Positions 34,721-43,612 of a stretch of 64,000 nucleotides of DNA are shown here, one piece after another; position 1 is the stretch's first letter; the number at the start of each line of letters is the position of its first letter. The position numbers were made by a program, and so were the translations under genes. The notes under the pieces were generated by a model. It saw only the letters and a list, made by a program, of their open reading frames with translations, did not search any database and had not been told where the DNA came from. This stretch comes from JANRLL01 sp033762715 (lineage in GTDB: Bacteria > Pseudomonadota > Alphaproteobacteria > Rickettsiales > SXRF01): NCBI GenBank assembly GCA_033762715.1, contig JANRLL010000014.1, forward strand, positions 77,149-141,148. Direction: 5' to 3'.

Positions 34721-35599
34721 TTATATCAAGCGTAATTTTTTTAACACTTCGGTGATGTGCTTTTTGCTGTTTTCGCTAGTCTCCACCAGGGGTAGACGCA
34801 CATCAGGCTTGCATTTGCCCATGAGCGACGCCGCATATTTAACCGGTGATGGTGACGTTTCGCAGAACATCACGTTATGTAAGTCAACCAACTGATCATG
34901 CAGTTGGAGCGCGGCGGCATAATCGCCTTTGAGGCAGAGATTTTGCACCTCGGCACAGGCTTTGGGCATAATATTCGATGATACGGAAATACAGCCCTGG
35001 CCGCCTGAGGCGTTGAAGGCGATCGCCGTCATATCTTCACCCGACAACAGCTCCAGCGGTTTTTTCATTTTCTGGCGCAGCGTATAGACCCGCGCCAAAT
35101 CTCCGGTTGCATCCTTCACGCCCACAATCCGCGGCAACTCTGACAGGCGGGCCAAGGTATCATCCGTGATATTCACCACGCTGCGAGCCGGAATATTGTA
35201 AATGACGATCGGAATATGGGTCGCATCATGAATAGCCTTGAAATGCTGATACAGCCCTTCTTGCGTCGGCTTATTATAATAAGGTGATACCACCAACGCG
35301 CCTTGGGCGCCGGCTTTTTGTGCGTGCAAGGTCAGCTGAATGGCCTCATCCGTTGAATTCGAGCCCGTACCCGCCATAACCGGTACCCGCCCTTTGGCCA
35401 CCTCAAGGCATAAATCGACGACGCGATTATGCTCCCCATGTGACAAGGTGGGCGATTCCCCAGTGGTGCCGCACGGCACTAGCCCGTGTACCCCCTCGGT
35501 GATCTGCCATTCCACGAAGGCCTGAAATGCCTTCTCATCAAGCTTTCCTGCCGAAAACGGAGTGAGCAATGCTGTATAAACGCCTTGAAAATGAGTCAT
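34721..35599 (-). CDS. dapA: 4-hydroxy-tetrahydrodipicolinate synthase
   Basis: Condenses pyruvate and aspartate semialdehyde on the lysine/diaminopimelate route (292 aa). FQGVYTALLTPFSAGKLDE opens the barrel, GTTGESPTLSHGEH carries the Thr pair, the Tyr is in IYNIPARSVVNI and the Schiff-base Lys in IVGVKDATGD. dapA followed by smpB is common in alphaproteobacteria. A good promoter lies 43-71 bases upstream. Confidence 0.96.
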   Translation of the reverse strand: MTHFQGVYTALLTPFSAGKLDEKAFQAFVEWQITEGVHGLVPCGTTGESPTLSHGEHNRVVDLCLEVAKGRVPVMAGTGSNSTDEAIQLTLHAQKAGAQGALVVSPYYNKPTQEGLYQHFKAIHDATHIPIVIYNIPARSVVNITDDTLARLSELPRIVGVKDATGDLARVYTLRQKMKKPLELLSGEDMTAIAFNASGGQGCISVSSNIMPKACAEVQNLCLKGDYAAALQLHDQLVDLHNVMFCETSPSPVKYAASLMGKCKPDVRLPLVETSENSKKHITEVLKKLRLI

Positions 35600-35641
35600 C
35601 GGGTTTGGTTCGTACGCTTAGGGTTAGACATGTTAAAAACG

Positions 35642-35670
35642 CTTATAATCGTAAAATAGATGGTTGACAA
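35642..35670 (-). promoter_or_regulatory. Promoter for dapA
   Basis: On the minus strand TTGTCA (35670-35665), a 17-base spacer and TATAAG (35647-35642) form a near-consensus sigma-70-type promoter. Transcription would begin near 35635, giving a leader of about 35 nt before dapA. Its -35 overlaps that of the tRNA-Pro promoter. Confidence 0.55.
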
Positions 35671-35691
35671 CCTATGACTAATAGCTAATGA
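35664..35691 (+). promoter_or_regulatory. Promoter for tRNA-Pro
   Basis: TTGACA (35664-35669), a 16-base spacer and TAATGA (35686-35691) stand about 30 bases before the tRNA. The -35 lies in the palindrome GGTTGACAACC, shared back to back with the dapA promoter. A small inverted repeat TAATC / GATTA lies in the leader at 35701-35716. Confidence 0.48.
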
Positions 35692-35721
35692 CTAGCGGCC
35701 TAATCTTTCAGGATTAGCAGT

Positions 35722-35798
<77 letters not shown>

Positions 35799-35799
35799 T

Positions 35800-35832
35800 T
35801 TAAAAAAGCGGCCCTTGGGCTGCTTTTTTAAA
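35800..35832 (+). terminator. Terminator after tRNA-Pro
   Basis: TTAAAAAAGCGGCCC and GGGCTGCTTTTTTAA form a hairpin with a two-base loop, one G-U pair and a run of six T on its 3' arm. Starts one base after the tRNA CCA end. Confidence 0.88.
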
Positions 35833-36020
35833 TGATGGAACATGGCATTAGAACCGTGGTTCGACCATTTTGCGCTTAGACAAAATGGGACGGCAAAGCT
35901 GCCCGTAGGGTGAGCGATGTTAAAACATCGTGAACAAAAATTATGTAGGCATTACCGAGGACTTAAAAAAAGCGTATTGCTGAACATAATGGCGGTTAAT
36001 CCACCCATACTGCTAAGTTT
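35833..36020. other. Non-coding stretch with two perfect inverted repeats
   Basis: No gene is seen. CCATTTTG / CAAAATGG (35865-35872 and 35881-35888, 8-base loop) and CGATGTT / AACATCG (35915-35930) are perfect repeats. GTTCGACCATTTT at 35859-35871 echoes the tRNA-Pro 3' end and a sequence at 52272. The stretch looks like scar DNA rather than a promoter region. Confidence 0.4.
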
Positions 36021-36329
36021 ATGCCTTGGGAACTAGTGACCTACCACGCATTTCAAGATAAATCTAAAGACTATGATTTTGAGCGTTACCTCAAAACAGG
36101 TTTGCTCCTTGGTCAGAATGACAAGCAGCGTTTTGAACTATGGTTTGCCAATTTGTTTGGATTACTGGACATCGTAGCAGTGGCCACTGGCCTTGCTTGC
36201 GTTTATCCTGATGTATGACACAGGCCCCTACCACAACATTATGCTTGCTGCATTCTTCGCTGCACCACTCTTTGTGTTGCTGCATGTGGCTTCTGTAACA
36301 AAACTTTTGCTTAAATTCCGACACTCGTA
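36021..36329 (+). pseudogene. Small membrane protein gene, probably frameshifted
   Basis: Two overlapping frames together read as one protein of about 100 residues. The first (from ATG 36021) gives a charged N-terminus, YDFERYLKTGLLLGQNDKQR, and the start of a hydrophobic helix (FGLLDIVAVATG) before stopping at 36218. The second frame continues a hydrophobic run (WPLALLAFILMYDTG) and a second helix (NIMLAAFFAAPLFVLLHVAS) to a TAA at 36329. A single frameshift near 36185 would explain this. Neither half has a Shine-Dalgarno site. It does not belong to a family I know. Two separate tiny proteins are possible but less likely. Confidence 0.45.
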
Positions 36330-36338
36330 AGCCTAACG

Positions 36339-37403
36339 TCAAAACAGCTCTATATCATCTTCGCTGTTGGCCGGAGCTGAACTATTATGCAGAAAAATAT
36401 TCTGTTGATTGCCTAAGCTTTGAACGGGAATACCGCGAGCACTCGCCGCTTCATAGATTTGCTGGCGCAGGGCAGAGAGTGTAATAGACGAGGCCAGAAC
36501 CTCAACCGCTGCGGCAGGATCTGCCGGCAGAGGATTAGCGGCCGGATCTTTTTCATGTTCACGCATAGCCTTAATAAGCGCAACTATATTTGAAATAATC
36601 TGAGAGTTGCGATCCTGAAACTGTACGCTGATAGTAACCTTTCCGATTTGTGTCGAGATGTCTCGCACCGACTGCGCCGATTGCTGCATGATTTCAGATA
36701 CATTAGCGTTTTGCTTCAGTAGCGAAGCCATGAGGGCTTCAAGATCTTGCCGTGCTGAAATATTGGCAGACATATCAATGCCCGCCACTTTGCCGAGGGT
36801 ATCCTGACCACCGCGCAATGTCTGTGAAATCGCACTAATTTTGTTTTGCATTTCACGCGCCATACCGTCAATCTGAGAAGAGACATTTTTGACTTCACCC
36901 GCCACCACCGCAAAGCCTTTTCCCGCCTCGCCAGCACGCGCGGCTTCGATCGTAGCGTTGAGCGCCAGCATCCGTGTTTCATTATTGATTTTGTTGACTT
37001 TCTGAATAAACTTTTCAATGCCTTCCAACTGCTCAATCACGCCTTCCATAGCAAAAGCAAGGCTCATGGCATTAGCTGAAATATCAACAATTTTATCGAC
37101 TGTTTCGGCAATATTGTATCCCATCATGTTAATGAATTCTTCTAGCGTGATATGGCCATCTTTATGCTCAAGCTTGCTAAGTGTCTGAACGAGCTTATCG
37201 AGGACAGTCCCTTGTTGATTGGTCGATTGGGCGAGCGTCCGGAAACTACTGGAAAGCTCGGTGGCAGATGCCTCCACTTCACTTGCCGAATTCACCAACA
37301 TTTTAGTAAGCGTTTCATAACACACGTCAATGGCTGCATGGTTAATCAACGTATCATGGCGATGTTCTTTTTCGGTGTTTGCTACCAGTTCTAGTGAGCT
37401 CAT
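36339..37403 (-). CDS. Soluble methyl-accepting-type receptor
   Basis: A 354-residue chemoreceptor-like protein with no signal peptide or membrane segment, so cytoplasmic. A helical N-terminal part (residues 1-110) leads into an MCP signalling core with the hairpin tip NETRMLALNATIEAARAGEAGKGFAVVAGEV (key residues E-A-A-R-A-G-E at about 150) and helices rich in Gln/Asn. The protein ends in EDDIELF, which recurs as EGEIELF at the end of CheD. The ATG at 37403 overlaps the cheB stop as ATGA and follows AAAGG; a GTG at 37412 is less likely. It is last in the chemotaxis operon. It may sense an internal signal or scaffold a second cytoplasmic array. Confidence 0.85.
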   Translation of the reverse strand: MSSLELVANTEKEHRHDTLINHAAIDVCYETLTKMLVNSASEVEASATELSSSFRTLAQSTNQQGTVLDKLVQTLSKLEHKDGHITLEEFINMMGYNIAETVDKIVDISANAMSLAFAMEGVIEQLEGIEKFIQKVNKINNETRMLALNATIEAARAGEAGKGFAVVAGEVKNVSSQIDGMAREMQNKISAISQTLRGGQDTLGKVAGIDMSANISARQDLEALMASLLKQNANVSEIMQQSAQSVRDISTQIGKVTISVQFQDRNSQIISNIVALIKAMREHEKDPAANPLPADPAAAVEVLASSITLSALRQQIYEAASARGIPVQSLGNQQNIFLHNSSAPANSEDDIELF

Positions 37404-38440
37404 ATAAAGCACCTTTCTTTAATCGTATCCGCGATAGTAACGAGAGTTTTTACCTCCGCTACGGCACCCAGCTCATAGGCAGCACGCGGCATGCCATAGA
37501 CCACGCAGCTTGCTTCATCCTGGCCGATGGTGTGCGAACCGCTACGGCGCATTTTAAGCAGTCCTTGTGCACCATCTTTTCCCATGCCAGTAAGAATAAT
37601 ACCTAATACGTTTTCACCTGCGATTTCTGCCACAGAGTTAAATAACACATCAACCGATGGCTTATGGTTGTTGACTGGCGGATTGTCGTTGATCCGACAG
37701 ATAAACTGTCCACCGCTGATCGCAACCTCCATATGGTGGCCACCCGGCGCTATAATCGTAACGCCATGCTCAAGTTTCATACGATCCACGCCTTCTATCA
37801 TACGAACGGCACATAACCCAGATAGGCGGCGCGCAAAACTGGCGGTAAAGCCTGCTGGCATATGCTGGGTAATAACAATGGGCGGTGTTTCTTTGGGTAG
37901 ATGGGTAAGAACTTCACTGAGAGCTTCAACCCCACCTGTGGAGGCGCCAATAGCTATAAAATCAGGAGCATCTTTGCGCAGCTTATATATTTTGGCATTG
38001 GCATCCCGCACGCGCACAGGCCGTCGCGCCTGCATCTGCGAGCCTGCGGCAATACGTATTTTTGCGCTTAGTTCGCGTGCAAAGACTTGTAGTTCTGCTT
38101 CAGAATTCACATTTGGCTTGGCGATACATTCCACCGCGCCAATTTGCAATGCGGCAATGGCGGTATCTGTGCCTTTGCCGGTCAGGGTCGATACCATTAC
38201 CACTGGCATTGGCCGCAGTGTCATAATTTTTTCCAGGAATGATAACCCATCCATTTTAGGCATCTCAACATCCAGTGTCAGCACATCGGGGTTGAGTTTT
38301 TTAATTTTTTCGCGGGCATCAAATGGGTCTTCGGCGGTATCTAGCACCTCAATATCAGGTTCAGCCGAGAGCAACTCACGCAGCATACCCCGAATAAGCG
38401 AAGAATCATCGACAATGAGAACCGTAATTTTTTTAACCAT
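37400..38440 (-). CDS. cheB: Chemotaxis protein-glutamate methylesterase CheB
   Basis: Removes methyl groups from (and deamidates) receptors (346 aa). Receiver domain residues 1-125: VDDSSLIRGML, LTLDVEMPKMDGL with the phosphorylated Asp, and VSTLTGKG. The C-terminal esterase has its Ser in IAIGASTGGVEAL, His in ITQHMPAGFT and Asp in GMGKDGAQGL. It directly follows cheD with no gap. Confidence 0.97.
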   Translation of the reverse strand: MVKKITVLIVDDSSLIRGMLRELLSAEPDIEVLDTAEDPFDAREKIKKLNPDVLTLDVEMPKMDGLSFLEKIMTLRPMPVVMVSTLTGKGTDTAIAALQIGAVECIAKPNVNSEAELQVFARELSAKIRIAAGSQMQARRPVRVRDANAKIYKLRKDAPDFIAIGASTGGVEALSEVLTHLPKETPPIVITQHMPAGFTASFARRLSGLCAVRMIEGVDRMKLEHGVTIIAPGGHHMEVAISGGQFICRINDNPPVNNHKPSVDVLFNSVAEIAGENVLGIILTGMGKDGAQGLLKMRRSGSHTIGQDEASCVVYGMPRAAYELGAVAEVKTLVTIADTIKERCFI

Positions 38441-39094
38441 TTAAAACAACTCGATCTCGCCTTCCTGCGGTTTTTTGCTGATTTGTTGTTGATATTTTGC
38501 TTCTTCTTCCACGACAACAAAATCCTCCTTGCGCTTCAGTTTTCGCAGCATCACTTTTCCAGTGACCGGATAGTAATGCAGCGAGCGCGGTTGCTCGCCT
38601 TCGAGATCTTCCGATACTATACGATACCCCTCTTCTTTTAAGAAAGACCTAACAAAGCGGGCATTTTTTGAGCCGATACGAGCTGAATTGTTAATCACAT
38701 TGCCACCGCCAAATATTTTAAATTCCAGCCGGTGTTTTTGCGCGCCGGCCTTGAGCAAGGCGTTTATCAGGCTTTCCATTGCGTTAACCCCATAACGCGC
38801 AGCGTCGCTGGCAGTGGCGTCGGAGTTTTCATCGCCAGGCAATAAAAAGTGATTCATCCCGCCCACTCCCACCAAAGGATCGCGGATGCAGGCCGATACG
38901 CAAGAGCCGAGAATGGTCGCCAGCATTTCATCTTCGCGGTTTGATATTGCCCATTCTCCAGCGAATATCTTGACGATATGGATGTTATAGGCGCTGTTAT
39001 AAAAGCGTTTTTTACCGTGGAAATATTCTGATACCGGCAAATCATCTGGCGTACCACGCCTATCTAGTAAGTTCAGCTTTCGTTCATCCGTCAT
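38441..39094 (-). CDS. cheD: Chemoreceptor glutamine deamidase CheD
   Basis: Deamidates receptor Gln residues and in some species helps CheC (217 aa). Catalytic Cys65 is in LGSCVSACIRD, His82 in GGMNHFLLPG, and Thr/Gly in KIFGGGNVI. There is an extra N-terminal arm of about 30 residues and a C-terminal tail of about 45 (KRKEDFVVVEEEAKYQQQIS) that ends in EGEIELF, similar to the soluble receptor's end. No CheC is present. Confidence 0.94.
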   Translation of the reverse strand: MTDERKLNLLDRRGTPDDLPVSEYFHGKKRFYNSAYNIHIVKIFAGEWAISNREDEMLATILGSCVSACIRDPLVGVGGMNHFLLPGDENSDATASDAARYGVNAMESLINALLKAGAQKHRLEFKIFGGGNVINNSARIGSKNARFVRSFLKEEGYRIVSEDLEGEQPRSLHYYPVTGKVMLRKLKRKEDFVVVEEEAKYQQQISKKPQEGEIELF

Positions 39095-39097
39095 ACG

Positions 39098-39934
39098 CTA
39101 CCTCGCATGTCGGTAAATAGTGCGACCAATCAGCTCAAATTGTGGGCAGATTTTGGTAATATTTTCCGAGTGGCCAATATAAAGAAATCCCTGAGGGCTG
39201 AGATGCTTAGCCATGCGCGCAAAGAGTTTTTCCTGCGTGGCTTTATCGAAATAAATCACCACATTGCGGCAAAAAATAGCATCGAACATGCCCTTCATCG
39301 GCCAGTGCTCTAGCAAATTAAGATGATTAAACGCGATTAAGCGACGCAGCGCATCTGACATCTGCATAACGTCGCCATTTTTACTGACATCAGCACGGTA
39401 TTCGGCGGGAATCGAGCCATATTCATCGGCGGTGTATTCGCCTTTTTGGCCACGCGCCAGCATGTTAGTATCAATGTCAGTCGCGAGTATCTTGGCATCC
39501 CACGCAGCGACATCTTTAAGCGTATGCTTGACAGTCATAGCAATCGAATAAGGTTCCATGCCAGATGAGCAGCCTGCCGACCAGATGCGCAGCTTGCGGG
39601 AGCCTCCTTTTATAAGAGGCTGCAGCACATAATCGCGTAAGTGCTCAAAATGATGACCTTCGCGGAAAAAATGCGTGAGATTGGTGGTGATGGCGTTCAC
39701 CAGATGCCCCATTTCTTCCTCACCTGCCGGGCCGCTGACCAGATCACAATATTGCGCAAAACTAGTCAGTTTTAGGGCACGCAATCTACGTGTCAGGCGA
39801 GAATATACCATGTCTCGCTTCTGCGGCGGCAGCTGAATGCCTGTTTTTTTGTTAGCCAGTTCTGCAAGAAAGCGGAATTCGCGATCCGAGAATGCGAATT
39901 CCCTCTCTTCCTCTGGCACCGCTGGTTTCACCAT
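39098..39934 (-). CDS. cheR: Chemotaxis protein methyltransferase CheR
   Basis: Methylates receptor glutamates with SAM (278 aa). The N-terminal helical domain (residues 12-75) leads to NLTHFFREGHHFEHL, the SAM site IWSAGCSSGMEPYSIAM, ATDIDTNML and IFCRNVVIYFD. Three bases precede cheD. The main receptor upstream ends in a W-x-x-F pentapeptide of the kind CheR docks on. Confidence 0.96.
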   Translation of the reverse strand: MVKPAVPEEEREFAFSDREFRFLAELANKKTGIQLPPQKRDMVYSRLTRRLRALKLTSFAQYCDLVSGPAGEEEMGHLVNAITTNLTHFFREGHHFEHLRDYVLQPLIKGGSRKLRIWSAGCSSGMEPYSIAMTVKHTLKDVAAWDAKILATDIDTNMLARGQKGEYTADEYGSIPAEYRADVSKNGDVMQMSDALRRLIAFNHLNLLEHWPMKGMFDAIFCRNVVIYFDKATQEKLFARMAKHLSPQGFLYIGHSENITKICPQFELIGRTIYRHAR

Positions 39935-39952
39935 ATCTGGTGCCCCTATCGC

Positions 39953-42900
39953 TTAAAACTCTTCCCAGCCATCACCATAGCCAGCGGCACCATTACTGCC
40001 ACTTGCAGCTTTTTTTGTTGGTGCCGCAGGTTTTGCCGCAGGCTTAATGTTGGGTTTTGCCGCTTGCTTCACCATCGGCTTAGCCGTTACTGCTTTGGAG
40101 CTATCTTGCGCTGCCGCTTGCCCATCATGCTCTCCTTCTTCAATGGTAAAGAAGCTCATGAGTTTTTCCAGCGCGCGCGCCTGTTCGACCATCGAGGTGG
40201 CCGCAGCGGTATTCTGCTCTACAAGCGCCGCGTTTTGCTGGGTGACTTCGTCCATCTGGGTGATGGCGGTGTTTACCTCATCGATACCGGTCGCCTGTTC
40301 CTGGCTTGCGGCCGCGATTTCAGAGACAATACCCGCTACTTGCTGTACGGAGCTGACGATATTTTTCAGCGTATCGCCCGCCTGATTGACCAGCTCAGCG
40401 CCCGATTGCACCTGTGTGGCGCTCTCATTGATAAGCGCCTTGATCTCTTTGGATGCCGAAGCCGAGCGACCCGCGAGCGAGCGAACTTCCGATGCTACCA
40501 CCGCAAAGCCCTTACCCGCATCACCCGCGCGAGCCGCTTCCACAGCGGCGTTGAGTGCGAGCAGGTTGGTCTGGAAAGCGATCTCATCGATAACACCAAT
40601 AATATCGGAAATTTTCTTCGAGGATTTCTCGATACTACTCATAGCACTCACCGCTTCTTCCACTACCTTCCCACCATCACCTGCAACCTTGCTGGCTTTC
40701 GACGATAAATCATTGGCGGTTGCGGCGTTGGCCGAGTTTTGCTTCACCGTGCCAGTGATCTGCTCCATCGACGCTGCGGTTTCTTCAAGCGATGATGCTT
40801 GTTCTTCCGTGCGCTGCGACAGATCGGTGCTGCCCGCCGAGATTTCGCTTGCTGCCGAGTTCACCGATTGTGCCGATTCGATAATGTCTTTAACCATATC
40901 GCGCAGACGATCAATCGTGGAGTTCAGTGCCGCTTTAATATCGCGGAAGGTGCCTTTATAATCGCCCTTGATTTTCTGAGTGAGATTACCATCTGACAAT
41001 CCGCGCAACACCTCAACCGATTCGGCGATGCCGCGCTCGTTTTCAATAATAGCAACCTTCGATGCGGTTATGTCAGAGGCGATTTTTACCACCTTTACGA
41101 CCTTACCGTTTAAATCACGGATAGGCGCATAGTTGGCGTTAATCCAGATTTGGGAGCCATCTTTACGAATGCGGAGAAAATCTGCTTGTTGGTTTTCACC
41201 ACGTCCCAGCGCTTCCCAGAACGCTTTATATTCAGGACTGGCTGTATAGGCTGAATCGCAGAATATGCGGTGATGTTTACCTTTGATTTCATCCAGCATA
41301 TAGCCAAGCGCTTTGAGAAAATTATCATTGGCCTTGACGATTTTGCCATCGATCTCAAACTCGATCATTGCCTGCGATTGGTTTACTGCGCCGACAATGC
41401 CTTCAGCCATGCCGTCGATCCATTCCACCATCGATCCGAGTCGCTCGCCGCCTTTGCCGAAAATAGGATTGGCAATCAGATTAAAGTTACGACCACCGAC
41501 CACAATCGAAGTTTTGAAGGTGGTCGAAAGCTTGGCGAGCATTCCGCGCTGATGAGCAGGGTTTTTGTGGAAAATATCAATATTTTTACCAATGATACCT
41601 TCTATTTTGAATTGTGGCAGATCTTTTTGAATATCCTTTTCTGCATCACTGAGGAACCTAGTCACCGCCGGATTCAGATACACAATATTTAGATTTTCAT
41701 CGACGATCATCATATTGGCGCTGGCATTATGCAGCGCGAGTCTCAAGCGGGTGTTTTCCACCACATTTTGACGCACCATCTCTACCGTGCGCGCCATGTC
41801 GCCGATTTCATCACGATTCTGCGTAAATGGAATTTCAACATTATCGCCTTCGGCAATCTGGCGCATGAGGCCGTTAATGCGACCGACAGGACGAGTGATG
41901 CTGCGCACGATCATTAGCCCAAACAGGGTGATAACTGCAACGATTCCGCCGGTAACTAATAAAAAGTTATTACGGGCTTCATAAACAGATGCCATCACCT
42001 CATCCTTATTAATCTCAAATACCATGCCATAAGTGATATCCTGCCCATTAGGGTTTTTATAGACATACTGGTCATATGCACTAATGACCTGAGTACCTTC
42101 CGCGTTCGTGGCATTAAGATTGATGCCTTCTTTGCCAGCCAACGCCTCTTTGGCCTCTGTTGAATCTACTTTAAGTTTTAAAATGGTGGATTCTTTGGCA
42201 AAGCGCACGTCGTTACGCGCCAGATTATCGGCCCCGACCAAATAGACTTTGCCGGTTTCGCCTAAACTATCTGAATCCGTAAACAGCGCATTGAGTTTTT
42301 CGATGGGCATTTGGTAGATTAGCGCACCGATGCGATTGCCCGCATCATCTTCTACAGGTCGGCCAATAAAAGCGGCAGGTACGTTATTGCTAGGGGCATA
42401 GGGAGCGAAATCGACATACGACACTTGCTCGGCATCTTTTTGCGCCATAATGTTCTCAAAGAGCTTCGCCAGGCCCGAGTCTTTCCATTCGCCGTTTATC
42501 AAATTGGTAGCGAAATCCGGCTCCTTATACATAGTGTAGACCACGTTACCCGCCTTATCGACCAGGAACATGTCATAATAGCTATGCTCTTCGACGAACT
42601 CACGCAAATAGGGATGATATTTCGCATGCGCTAGGTTGTAGGCGGTGTTTTCAGGAGCAGCATCCAGAAGATGCTTTTTGCCAGTAGGGTTGGGATTATT
42701 CCCTATATACGCATTTTTAAGTACGGTCGTCTGGTTGCCCCCCATGCTGTTCCATGCTGCATCGAAATCTTTTAATGCGCCAATTATATAAGGATTATCG
42801 GCCAAGGAATGCGTATCGGAAACCACTCCTTCCATGAAACTTTCAAGCGCTTTTTCCTTGAGTTTTAAGGTGCTCTTCATTTGATCGTGCGCTTCAGCGG

Positions 42901-43048
42901 CGGCGCGATTACTAAGCGCGTTAATGCCCGTATACGTGACTGCTCCGCCACAGATCAGCGCAAAACCAGAGATAATCAGCGGTAGCTTAGCTGAAAGGCG
43001 CATCTGGGTGATGCGGGTCATAAAAGAAGATGAGGTTTCGTTGGTCAT
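39953..43048 (-). CDS. Transmembrane chemoreceptor with Cache, two PAS and MCP domains
   Basis: A 1031-residue methyl-accepting protein. The ATG at 43048 follows AAGGAGC. Order: TM1 (about 18-40), a large periplasmic Cache-type sensor (45-355), TM2 (365-388), HAMP (390-440), PAS 1 (about 445-560, opening NASANMMIVDENLNIVYLN), PAS 2 (570-690, with IEFEIDGKIVKANDNFLKAL), a second HAMP-like segment, and the MCP core with tip FQTNLLALNAAVEAARAGDAG. The last residues GDGWEEF form a CheR/CheB-docking pentapeptide (W-x-x-F). A linker of Lys/Ala/Pro joins core and tail. PAS domains suggest it also reads redox or a small ligand; neither ligand is known. Confidence 0.95.
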   Translation of the reverse strand: MTNETSSSFMTRITQMRLSAKLPLIISGFALICGGAVTYTGINALSNRAAAEAHDQMKSTLKLKEKALESFMEGVVSDTHSLADNPYIIGALKDFDAAWNSMGGNQTTVLKNAYIGNNPNPTGKKHLLDAAPENTAYNLAHAKYHPYLREFVEEHSYYDMFLVDKAGNVVYTMYKEPDFATNLINGEWKDSGLAKLFENIMAQKDAEQVSYVDFAPYAPSNNVPAAFIGRPVEDDAGNRIGALIYQMPIEKLNALFTDSDSLGETGKVYLVGADNLARNDVRFAKESTILKLKVDSTEAKEALAGKEGINLNATNAEGTQVISAYDQYVYKNPNGQDITYGMVFEINKDEVMASVYEARNNFLLVTGGIVAVITLFGLMIVRSITRPVGRINGLMRQIAEGDNVEIPFTQNRDEIGDMARTVEMVRQNVVENTRLRLALHNASANMMIVDENLNIVYLNPAVTRFLSDAEKDIQKDLPQFKIEGIIGKNIDIFHKNPAHQRGMLAKLSTTFKTSIVVGGRNFNLIANPIFGKGGERLGSMVEWIDGMAEGIVGAVNQSQAMIEFEIDGKIVKANDNFLKALGYMLDEIKGKHHRIFCDSAYTASPEYKAFWEALGRGENQQADFLRIRKDGSQIWINANYAPIRDLNGKVVKVVKIASDITASKVAIIENERGIAESVEVLRGLSDGNLTQKIKGDYKGTFRDIKAALNSTIDRLRDMVKDIIESAQSVNSAASEISAGSTDLSQRTEEQASSLEETAASMEQITGTVKQNSANAATANDLSSKASKVAGDGGKVVEEAVSAMSSIEKSSKKISDIIGVIDEIAFQTNLLALNAAVEAARAGDAGKGFAVVASEVRSLAGRSASASKEIKALINESATQVQSGAELVNQAGDTLKNIVSSVQQVAGIVSEIAAASQEQATGIDEVNTAITQMDEVTQQNAALVEQNTAAATSMVEQARALEKLMSFFTIEEGEHDGQAAAQDSSKAVTAKPMVKQAAKPNIKPAAKPAAPTKKAASGSNGAAGYGDGWEEF

Positions 43049-43071
43049 GTGCAGCTCCTTACATGGGTAAA

Positions 43072-43593
43072 TCAATGATGGATTTCACTTTCAGACACAT
43101 CGAGGTGATCCATCGATTTGCCTAGCAGTTTTTCAATATCAAGTATGACAACCATGCGCTGCTCCACGGCGATAAGGCCGGTGACATAACGCTGGTCAAC
43201 AGTAGTTTCAACTTCCGGTGCGGGTTTCACTTCGTTGCTGCCAACGGTCAGAATATCCGACACGGTATCGGCCAATATGCTGACCGTACGATCGCCAGCC
43301 GCAAGCACAATGGTCACATGTTTAGGTGTCGCATTGGTAAGTTCACCCGTAAAACGGGCGCGAAGGTCAAAAATAGGAATAATCAGCCCGCGCAGATTCA
43401 TCACCCCCCGCATATAATCGGGCGTGTTGGGCAGACGCGTGGTATCGGTCCAGCCTTTGATTTCACGCACCGTCATAATATCAACCCCATATTCTTCTTC
43501 ACCCACCGTGAAGGTAAGAAATTGCTGAGTGGTGCCCCCAACAGAAATAGCAGCTCTTGCTGCATCCCGACTTTGATCAAATACATCACTCAT
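43072..43593 (-). CDS. cheW: Chemotaxis coupling protein CheW
   Basis: Links receptors to CheA (173 aa). TVGEEEYGVDIMTVREIKGW, RLPNTPDYMRGVMNLRGLII and PIFDLRARF are the classic blocks, and a final VDQRYVTGLIAVEQRMVVILDIEKLL. It lies between cheA (19 bases) and the receptor gene, so it is the operon's only CheW. Confidence 0.96.
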   Translation of the reverse strand: MSDVFDQSRDAARAAISVGGTTQQFLTFTVGEEEYGVDIMTVREIKGWTDTTRLPNTPDYMRGVMNLRGLIIPIFDLRARFTGELTNATPKHVTIVLAAGDRTVSILADTVSDILTVGSNEVKPAPEVETTVDQRYVTGLIAVEQRMVVILDIEKLLGKSMDHLDVSESEIHH

Positions 43594-43612
43594 ATATCCC
43601 CTGCTCCTTTAG

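Noticed and set aside
37527..38444. A 305-codon open frame opposite cheB
   Set aside because: Antisense to an intact cheB; Ser/Thr/Arg-rich shadow with no recognisable domain.
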